A DNA stretch of 14,444 nt from NCBI GenBank assembly GCA_050261675.1, contig JBLNDO010000009.1, positions 1 through 14,444 of the forward strand. The letters run 5' to 3'. A program made the position numbers and the translations under genes. The notes beneath the pieces are model-generated. The model was not told the origin of the DNA. It searched no databases and saw only the letters and a program-made list of their open reading frames with translations. Shown in pieces: positions 7,891 through 12,870 of the stretch. Origin of the DNA: DASUBN01 sp050261675 (lineage in GTDB: Bacteria > Pseudomonadota > Gammaproteobacteria > Natronospirales > REEB76). Within the stretch, counting starts at the first letter, position 1. Each line of letters opens with the position of its first letter.

Positions 7891-8421
7891 TTAAAAATCC
7901 ACCGTGATGGCGATGTTGTCCGTATAGGTACCCGCGGGCACATCTTCGTTCGCCGCCAGCACACGGCCGTAGACCGTGAAGGTCTGCGGCGTATTCACGC
8001 TGCTGAAGGCGGAAAAGCCGCTCGACAGCGCATTGCCTATGCCCGTGGTCGTGCCGTCGCCCCAGGAAGTGGTGTAACCCGCATCCGTGAACAGGCCATA
8101 AGCGACATTATTCGAACCACTGTTCAGTTGCCGGGATCCGCCGGCGATCTGATGCGCGCCGGGCCCCAGCTTGATGTCAGTCAGTGTCGTCGCCTTTGTG
8201 CAGGTAACTGAAATCACCGTGCTGCCGGTGGAATCAACGCCTGCCGTGGGATCCACCGCCGAGAACGTCAGCGTCGGTGAACTCACCGTGCAATTGGTCG
8301 TCACCGTGGCCGACAGGCCAAGGTTGCCGCCAGCGGTGCCCGCACTGGCGCCACCCGCAGCCCAGACCCCGAGCCATGCCGCTGCGGCGAAGCTCGCCAG
8401 TTTCCCGGTATTCAGCGTCAT
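7891..8421 (-). CDS. SCPU-domain pilin 2 of the operon
   Basis: 176 residues. The signal peptide ends AAGGASA/GTAGG. The mature part contains NCTV, TFSAVDPTAG, ISVTCTKATTLTDIKLGPG, SRQLNSGSNNVAYGLF, SWGDGTTTGIG, FTVYGRVLAANEDVPAGTYTD and the terminal strand IAITVDF. Only the two standard SCPU cysteines are present. It is a close tandem paralogue of pilin 1, with about three-quarters of residues identical by eye over the first half of the mature proteins. The ATG lies 26 bases after the pilin 1 stop and has no clear Shine-Dalgarno sequence, so it probably relies on coupling to pilin 1. Likely a structural subunit. Confidence 0.92.
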   Translation of the reverse strand: MTLNTGKLASFAAAAWLGVWAAGGASAGTAGGNLGLSATVTTNCTVSSPTLTFSAVDPTAGVDSTGSTVISVTCTKATTLTDIKLGPGAHQIAGGSRQLNSGSNNVAYGLFTDAGYTTSWGDGTTTGIGNALSSGFSAFSSVNTPQTFTVYGRVLAANEDVPAGTYTDNIAITVDF

Positions 8422-8447
8422 GTGTGACGGCTCGCTTCAGCGAGGAC

Positions 8448-8981
8448 TTAGAAGTCCACCGTCACGGCGACGCTGTCCGTATAGGTGCCCGCCGGCACGT
8501 CCTCGGCGGCGGCCAGGATGTAGCCGAACACCGTGAAGGTCTGGGCGGTGTTCACGCTCGTAAACGCGGAGAAGCCCGTGCTCAGTTTGCTGCCGATGCC
8601 CGTGGTGGTGCTGTCGCCCCAGGGAGTCGTACAAGGCACGGCGCTGTCGGTGCACAGGGCATAGGCCATGTTGTTGCTGCCGCTGTTCACCTGGCGGGAA
8701 CCGCTCGCGATCTGGTGCAGGCCCGGGCCGAGCTTGATGTCCACCAGCGTCGTTCCCTTGGTGCACTTCACCGACAAGGTCGCGGAACCGGTGGAATTGC
8801 TCCCGGCCGTGGGGTCGATGGCGGTGAACGTCAGGGTCGGCGAGTTCACTGTGCAGTTGGTGTTCACCGTGGCGGAGACCGAGAGGGTGCCCGAAGCGGT
8901 GCCGGCGAAGGCAGCGCCCGTCACCAGGCCCAGGATCACGGCGCTCAAGGCCAGAAAGCGGATACGCAGCGAGACGTTCAT
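8448..8981 (-). CDS. SCPU-domain pilin 1, first gene of the pilus operon (probable major subunit)
   Basis: 177 residues, with AGGAG six bases upstream of the ATG. The signal peptide ends TGAAFA/GTASG. The domain runs NCTV, TFTAIDPTAG, SVKCTKGTTLVDIKLGPG, SRQVNSGSNNMAYAL, PWGDSTTTGIG, FTVFGYILAAAEDVPAGTYTD and terminal VAVTVDF. Unlike pilin 2 it has a small Cys-framed insertion (CTDSAVPC) just before the WGD motif, which could form a surface disulphide loop. As the first gene of the operon with the best ribosome site it is the likeliest major subunit, but this is inferred from order only. Its promoter is probably the one at 9417-9445, which would leave a leader of about 430 bases. Confidence 0.93.
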   Translation of the reverse strand: MNVSLRIRFLALSAVILGLVTGAAFAGTASGTLSVSATVNTNCTVNSPTLTFTAIDPTAGSNSTGSATLSVKCTKGTTLVDIKLGPGLHQIASGSRQVNSGSNNMAYALCTDSAVPCTTPWGDSTTTGIGSKLSTGFSAFTSVNTAQTFTVFGYILAAAEDVPAGTYTDSVAVTVDF

Positions 8982-9089
8982 TTGCAGCTCCTGTTTAAAA
9001 CCCGAAATTGATGCGGTTCAGTTCACACAAAACTGTCAGTTACCATAATCAGAATCCGGTGCACAAAACCCCCTGCATCGCTTCGGCAA

Positions 9090-9114
9090 GCTGCGCACGC
9101 TCAGCATGCGCAGC
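9090..9114. other. Inverted repeat in the minus-strand leader
   Basis: GCTGCGCA (9090-9097) and TGCGCAGC (9107-9114) are perfect reverse complements with a 9-base loop. It lies about 110 bases upstream of pilin 1, within the predicted 5' untranslated region. It could be an RNA hairpin or a protein-binding site. No T tract follows on the minus strand. Confidence 0.5.
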
Positions 9115-9244
9115 CCACATCCATGCGACGGGACACATTCCTTCGCGCTGAAAGCGCCCTCCCACGATCCCTGAAGGCGCCTGGTTTGATCTTCACTACT
9201 GCAGAAACACCGATGAGTCCGGCGATCCTGCTATCTCACCTTTG

Positions 9245-9266
9245 CCGGCCCATATTTAAAGGCCGG
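9245..9266. other. GC-clamped inverted repeat inside the AT-rich region
   Basis: CCGGCC (9245-9250) and GGCCGG (9261-9266) flank a 10-base AT-rich loop, CATATTTAAA. It lies in the predicted leader of the minus-strand operon. Operator or RNA hairpin; function unknown. Confidence 0.45.
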
Positions 9267-9416
9267 AATACTTCGCGTCAAGCTATAGTTTGTATACGTA
9301 ACACTTTAATTTTGTTGTAAATTCTTTCAAGAATTCTGGGTTATTACGCGCTTCAGCCTCGTTTATTTTGAGCTCCACAAACTCTCCGAGAGACCTGCGC
9401 CAAGTCTCTTGGTTAC

Positions 9417-9445
9417 ATTATTGTTAAACGACCAGCACTTGTCAA
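9417..9445 (-). promoter_or_regulatory. Candidate sigma70 promoter for the main pilus operon
   Basis: On the minus strand a perfect TTGACA (9445-9440) is followed by a 17-base spacer and AATAAT (9422-9417, 5 of 6 to consensus). This is the best promoter match seen upstream of pilin 1. Transcription would begin near 9410, giving a long leader of about 430 bases. The outer edge of its -35 overlaps the left arm of the palindrome at 9444-9472. Confidence 0.6.
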
Positions 9446-9472
9446 TATGTAAAACCAATTACTTTACATATT
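9444..9472. promoter_or_regulatory. Candidate operator: perfect 10-bp inverted repeat between divergent promoters
   Basis: AATATGTAAA (9444-9453) and TTTACATATT (9463-9472) are exact reverse complements separated by nine bases, a layout suited to a dimeric DNA-binding protein. The right arm contains the plus-strand -35 (TTTACA) and the left arm overlaps the minus-strand -35 by two bases. Binding could therefore repress or activate both pilus units at once. The regulator is not encoded in this window as far as I can see. Confidence 0.6.
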
Positions 9473-9490
9473 TATTTAATAGAATATAAC
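9463..9490 (+). promoter_or_regulatory. Candidate sigma70 promoter for the mini-pilin/chaperone unit
   Basis: TTTACA (9463-9468, 5 of 6) is followed by a 16-base spacer and TATAAC (9485-9490, 5 of 6). Transcription would begin near 9497, giving a leader of about 270 bases before the ATG at 9768. In AT-rich DNA chance matches are common, so the support comes mainly from the geometry with the palindrome and the opposing promoter. Confidence 0.5.
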
Positions 9491-9669
9491 CCACTGTTTT
9501 AAAATGAATTTTATTCACTGAAATAATACCTTCACGATCTAATAAATATTATTAAGATCCTGCCCGCGCCAGCCATCAGGATTCCCATGAATCTCCTTAG
9601 ATGTTTTGCCTGGTTTTTTAACAACTTAGCTTCGCTCCCCTCCCCTCAAGTCTTTAAGCCAGGATTTCT

Positions 9670-9710
9670 CCTATCCCATCATCAGTCATCCCCTGATAGG
9701 CATGCTTATC
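9670..9710 (+). other. Clustered inverted repeats in the plus-strand leader
   Basis: CCTATC (9670-9675) pairs with GATAGG (9695-9700). The second arm is also the first half of a near-perfect 16-base palindrome, GATAGGCATGCTTATC (9695-9710, one G/T mismatch pair). The arms are mutually exclusive pairing partners, so the leader could switch between two folds. A further small stem, CCCAC/GTGGG, follows before the ribosome site. No known riboswitch class was recognised. Confidence 0.4.
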
Positions 9711-9767
9711 CCACCGGTGCTTTAGTGGGGACAAGCCGCAAGGGCTCCACGGATTGGGAGACACCGC

Positions 9768-10061
9768 ATGAAAAGGAACTTCGGAAAGCAGGGCTGGCTC
9801 GGGCTGGCCCTCTTCCTGTGCTGCGCCTTGGTGGGCACCGCCGCCCAGGGTGGCGATGCCTCCGGCCGGCTCGGGGTGGGAATCACCATTCTTGAAACCT
9901 GCCACTACCTGGCCTCTGTCGCGGCTGCGGTGCCGTCCCAGGCAAGCGTGACTCTAAAATGCACGCCGGGGTCAGCCTATACCGTCCAGATCAGCGCCGG
10001 CGGCGAAAGCAGCCCCGGGAACCCCGTAGAAGGGATAACCACCGTCACGCTGCGCTTTTGA
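9768..10061 (+). CDS. Miniature SCPU-like pilin lacking the central part of the domain
   Basis: 97 residues. GGGAG lies seven bases upstream of the ATG. The signal peptide, MKRNFGKQGWLGLALFLCC and onward, ends near TAAQGG. The mature part is only about 69 residues. It begins like an SCPU protein (GRLGVGITILETCHYL), has the second Cys and following strand (VTLKCTPGSAYTVQISAGG), then jumps almost directly to a C-terminal alternating strand TTVTLRF ending in Phe. The roughly 70 residues that normally carry the LxYxLYxD and WGDGT motifs are missing. The frame is open, and the stop overlaps the start of the downstream chaperone (TTGA), which argues for a translated gene rather than debris. It could be a chaperone-bound accessory or terminator subunit, or an internally deleted remnant kept for coupling. 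Confidence 0.75.
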   Translation: MKRNFGKQGWLGLALFLCCALVGTAAQGGDASGRLGVGITILETCHYLASVAAAVPSQASVTLKCTPGSAYTVQISAGGESSPGNPVEGITTVTLRF

Positions 10062-10813
10062 GGTTTCCCCGACACTTCCCGGCCCGCGGGCTGCTTGCCG
10101 CCGCGTTGCTCGGCGGGACCGCCTGCCTTGCCGGCGTTTACACGGTGGATCCGGTGAGCATGACGCTGAGCACCTCCGCGCCCCAGGGCGAATTCCGCGT
10201 GCTCAATGAGAATACCCGGACGCTGCGGCTGCAGGCGGACGTGGAGCGCTGGACGCAGGACGCGAACGAAAATGTGCAGGCGCCGAGCACCGACTTCATC
10301 GTGTCACCCCGCTTCGTCGACGTCCCCGCCCAGGGAGGCCAGACGGTGCGCATAGCCTGGCGCCACCCCCAAAGCAAGGCAATCGAGGGCAGCTACCGGG
10401 TGATGTTCCGGGAGGTCATGGGTCCGGACGACAGCCGCGCCGTGCATAAGACCGCTTTGAACTACAGCATTCCCCTCTTCGTGGAGCCGTCGGCCGGAGG
10501 CAACGCCGTCCTGGCATGGACGGCGTTCATCCTGGCGCCACGTCAGGTGCGGCTTAGGGTGGAAAACCGGGGCGCGGTGCACGCCAAGCTGGCCTGGCAT
10601 GCGTTGCAAGCGATCGGAAACCCGGGTGTGGAATTGGCCGGTGAGGAGGATTTTACGGCGCTCACGCGCGTTTCCCCTATGCGCTATGTGCTCGCCGGCG
10701 CATACAGGGAATTCGACATGCCTGTGCACGGCAAGATCAGGGTCGGAGACCAATTGAGCCTATGGGTGGACATCGATGGCATACGGAAAATCATTGTGTT
10801 GACGGCACAATGA
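10058..10813 (+). CDS. Second periplasmic pilus chaperone (PapD/CsuC family), no usher of its own
   Basis: 251 residues from a TTG at 10058 that shares bases with the upstream stop (TTGA, 4-base overlap). This start gives a clean signal peptide, RFPRHFPARGLLAAALLGG and onward, ending CLAG/VYTV; a longer reading from 9959 would run through the mini-pilin gene. The Ig-like chaperone pattern is visible in VDPVSMTLS, FRVLNENTRTLRLQADV, RWTQD, SYRVMFREV and TALNYSIPLFVEP. Aligned by eye with the operon chaperone, the Arg of VDPIRVVFS is Ser here (VDPVSMTLS), and the Arg of ALRIGVPVF is Asn (ALNYSIPLF). These are near the positions that hold the pilin C-terminal carboxylate in PapD (Arg8, Lys112). 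Its stop is four bases from the gltX stop on the opposite strand. Probably dedicated to the mini-pilin, or acting with the usher at 3971-6391. Confidence 0.9.
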   Translation: MRFPRHFPARGLLAAALLGGTACLAGVYTVDPVSMTLSTSAPQGEFRVLNENTRTLRLQADVERWTQDANENVQAPSTDFIVSPRFVDVPAQGGQTVRIAWRHPQSKAIEGSYRVMFREVMGPDDSRAVHKTALNYSIPLFVEPSAGGNAVLAWTAFILAPRQVRLRVENRGAVHAKLAWHALQAIGNPGVELAGEEDFTALTRVSPMRYVLAGAYREFDMPVHGKIRVGDQLSLWVDIDGIRKIIVLTAQ

Positions 10814-10817
10814 ATTC

Positions 10818-12224
10818 TCAATGCCCGGTCTTGCGGATATGGGCGATCGCCCGGTCCAAACGCTGCAGGCTTCGCTCACGCCCCAGGAGCGCCAGAGTCA
10901 CGTCGATGGGCGGTGAAACCCCTCCGCCGGTAACCGCCACCCGCAAGGGTTGAGCCAGTTTCCCGAGTTTCAAACCGAGGCTCTCAGCGGCGGTGTTCAG
11001 GGCGCCGTGCAGCGTCTCCTTCGACCACTCTTGCAGGCCTTCGAACCGCGCCTTAAGCGCCTCGAGACCCGGCAGGGTCTCGGCGATCAGGTTCTTGGCG
11101 GCGGCTTCCGGATCGAATTCCTTGGGCTCTTCGAAGAAGAAACGGCTGCTTTCCGCCATCTCCTTGAACGTCTTCGCCCGCTCCTGCTGGGCTTGCACCA
11201 ATTTTTCGAGCGAAGGCCCACGCGAGACATCCACTCCAAGACGCGCGAGATGCCAGCCTAATTCGGCGCCCAGGCGCTTAAGGTCGCCGGTCTTGATGTA
11301 ATGCTGGTTGAGCCACAGGAGCTTCTGTGGATTGATCGCCGAAGCGGAAGCATTCACGTCCTTGATATCGAAGAGGTCCACCATTTCCGCGCGGCCGAAC
11401 ACCTCTTGGTCGCCGTGGGACCAGCCGAGGCGCACCAGGTAATTCAATACCGCCTCCGGCAGGAAACCGTCCTCCCGGTACTGCATGACGCTGACGGCTC
11501 CATGGCGCTTGGAAAGCTTGGTGCCATCCGGACCGAGGATCATGGGTAGATGGGCGTACTGGGGCGGCGTGACGCCCAAGGCCTTCAGGATGTTCATCTG
11601 CCGCGGGGTATTGTTGAGATGGTCATCACCGCGGATCACGTGGGTGATGCGCATGTCCATGTCGTCCACCACCACGCAGAAATTGTAGGTGGGCGTGCCG
11701 TCGGAACGTTGGATGATGAGGTCGTCCAGTTCCTTGTTGTCGAACACCACCCGGCCCTTGACCGCGTCCTCCACCACGGTCTGCCCCTCCTCGGGGTTCT
11801 TGAAGCGGATCACGGGCGTCACGCCGGGGACCGGGGCGGTACGGCGGCGGCAGCGGCCGTCGTAGCGGGGCTTTTGCTTGCGCGCCATCTGTTCCGCCCG
11901 CATGGCCTCCAGTTCCTGCTTGCTGCAATAGCAATGGTAGGCGTGGCCGGAAGCCAGGAGCCCGGCCGCCACCTCCCGGTAACGGTCGAAACGCTGGGTC
12001 TGGTAGAACGGCCCCTCGTCGGCCTGGAGGTCGAGCCAGGCCATGCCGTCCAGGATGGCCTGCACGGCCTCCTGGGTGGAACGCTCACGGTCCGTATCCT
12101 CGATGCGCAGGACGAACTGCCCCCGATGGTGGCGGGCATAGAGCCAGCAGAAAAGCGCAGTGCGGGCACCGCCGATGTGCAGGTAGCCGGTGGGACTGGG
12201 TGCGAAGCGGGTGCGGACGGTCAT
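10818..12224 (-). CDS. gltX: Glutamyl-tRNA synthetase
   Basis: 468 residues, normal for bacterial GluRS. It charges tRNA-Glu in the cytoplasm using ATP and glutamate. Class I signatures are clear: FAPSPTGYLHIGGARTAL (HIGH motif, residues 16-19) and GTKLSKRHG (KMSKS motif, 236-240). The glutamate-binding segment RIEDTDRER and the zinc knuckle Cys98-x-Cys100 and Cys125 are present, but the position of the fourth ligand of the E. coli enzyme (His127) is Arg. The C-terminal helical anticodon-binding part ends DRAIAHIRKTGH. Start: ATG at 12224 with AGAGGA just upstream. A TAAAAT -10 lies about 40 bases upstream. The cognate tRNA-Glu gene is in the same window, separated by the pilus cluster. Confidence 0.99.
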   Translation of the reverse strand: MTVRTRFAPSPTGYLHIGGARTALFCWLYARHHRGQFVLRIEDTDRERSTQEAVQAILDGMAWLDLQADEGPFYQTQRFDRYREVAAGLLASGHAYHCYCSKQELEAMRAEQMARKQKPRYDGRCRRRTAPVPGVTPVIRFKNPEEGQTVVEDAVKGRVVFDNKELDDLIIQRSDGTPTYNFCVVVDDMDMRITHVIRGDDHLNNTPRQMNILKALGVTPPQYAHLPMILGPDGTKLSKRHGAVSVMQYREDGFLPEAVLNYLVRLGWSHGDQEVFGRAEMVDLFDIKDVNASASAINPQKLLWLNQHYIKTGDLKRLGAELGWHLARLGVDVSRGPSLEKLVQAQQERAKTFKEMAESSRFFFEEPKEFDPEAAAKNLIAETLPGLEALKARFEGLQEWSKETLHGALNTAAESLGLKLGKLAQPLRVAVTGGGVSPPIDVTLALLGRERSLQRLDRAIAHIRKTGH

Positions 12225-12260
12225 GAATCCTCTACGTGAGGCGCGGCTTGAAAGCGGGCG

Positions 12261-12266
12261 ATTTTA
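12261..12266 (-). promoter_or_regulatory. gltX: Probable -10 element of gltX
   Basis: TAAAAT (5 of 6 to consensus) followed by CGCCCGC on the minus strand, 36 bases before the gltX ATG. No good -35 is seen at the right distance, so this is only a partial promoter call. Confidence 0.4.
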
Positions 12267-12386
12267 ACAGACAGGTAACATCGATTTCACTTAATACATG
12301 GAGCGCATCGTCTCGCGGCTGATAGAACTGCTCTTCGTCACCGGATTGCCTTTATGTCAAGCACACACCAGCTGTCACGTATCACA

Positions 12387-12413
12387 TTGAGAGCGTTTGT
12401 TTGTTGCTAGAAT
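12387..12413 (+). promoter_or_regulatory. Candidate extended -10 promoter of the PilZ-like gene
   Basis: TTGAGA (12387-12392) and TAGAAT (12408-12413) are each 5 of 6 to consensus with a short 15-base spacer. The -10 is preceded by TGC, the extended -10 motif. Transcription would start near 12420, about 38 bases before the ATG. Confidence 0.5.
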
Positions 12414-12457
12414 CAACCTCACATAGGGGCCGTCGACCAACACCCGCAGGAAACGCC

Positions 12458-12802
12458 ATGTTCACCCACCTGGGCACGCACAAGGGCCAGATGAAGAGCG
12501 AAGAAAAGGCCATCATCCATACGCTCAACGTCGGCGGCCAGGATGTCACGGTCTCCAAGTTCTACGGCACGACCGTGGACCTCTCGGCGCACATGGTGAA
12601 GATCCGCACCAGCAAGAAGATGCAACTCGGCGGCAACGTCGAGGTGATGCTCAACGTCGAGGGACACCGCAAGCCGTTCCATCTGTCCGGCGTGATCACC
12701 GGAATCGAGAGCCCGAAGAACGACGCCGGCTTTCTCATCCACATTTCCATCAACCAAAAACCCGACGGCGACAGTTCCCTGTGGAAGAAGATCTTCCACT
12801 GA
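12458..12802 (+). CDS. Small PilZ-like domain protein without the c-di-GMP RxxxR motif
   Basis: 114 residues, cytoplasmic, no signal peptide. Start: ATG at 12458 with AGGA six bases upstream; the in-frame reading from 12401 has no such support. The pattern VDLSAHMVKI (40-49), LGGNVEVMLNV (57-67) and a long strand pair LSGVITGIESPKNDAGFLIHISI (76-98) resembles the PilZ beta-barrel. The usual DxSxxG becomes D41-L-S43-A-H-M46. The N-terminal arginines (RxxxR) that bind cyclic di-GMP in canonical PilZ proteins are absent. It may be a non-binding PilZ adaptor, or an unrelated small beta-barrel protein. It is transcribed divergently from gltX and converges on hrpB. There is no direct link to the pilus cluster beyond proximity. 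Confidence 0.75.
   Translation: MFTHLGTHKGQMKSEEKAIIHTLNVGGQDVTVSKFYGTTVDLSAHMVKIRTSKKMQLGGNVEVMLNVEGHRKPFHLSGVITGIESPKNDAGFLIHISINQKPDGDSSLWKKIFH
12781..12799 (+). other. Hairpin in the last codons of the PilZ-like gene
   Basis: GTGGAAGA (12781-12788) and TCTTCCAC (12792-12799) are exact reverse complements with a 3-base loop, ending three bases before the end of the stop codon. No T tract follows, so it is not a standard terminator. A weaker ACCCG/CGGGT stem (12832-12846) lies in the 68-base gap to hrpB. Confidence 0.4.
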
Positions 12803-12870
12803 TGGCCTGAACACCCGCTGCTGGCCCCGTAACCCGTCAATCGGGTAATAACCCCAATCTCAGATTGAAA

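Larger units (their letters stand above)
8982..9767. promoter_or_regulatory. 786-base AT-rich divergent regulatory region between the two pilus units
   Basis: No convincing gene lies here. The middle (about 9250-9600) is very AT-rich against GC-rich surroundings. It holds two back-to-back candidate promoters (9417-9445 minus, 9463-9490 plus) around a palindrome (9444-9472), plus several inverted repeats in both leaders. These are GCTGCGCA/TGCGCAGC at 9090-9114, CCGGCC/GGCCGG at 9245-9266, a palindrome at 9540-9554, CCTATC/GATAGG at 9670-9700 and GATAGGCATGCTTATC at 9695-9710. High AT in such a region would suit silencing by an H-NS-like protein, but that is inference. No known riboswitch class was recognised. 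Confidence 0.6.

Noticed and set aside
9123..9320. 65-residue open frame in the divergent regulatory region
   Set aside because: No ribosome site, no recognisable motif, and it overlaps inverted repeats in the predicted leader; composition does not look coding.
9640..9767. Possible cyclic di-GMP riboswitch in the mini-pilin leader
   Set aside because: A GCAA loop and several stems tempted this call, but the conserved core segments of class I riboswitches could not be matched in order.
9587..9895. 102-residue plus-strand frame starting in the leader of the mini-pilin
   Set aside because: It overlaps the mini-pilin in another frame, while the mini-pilin has the signal peptide, the ribosome site and the stop/start coupling.
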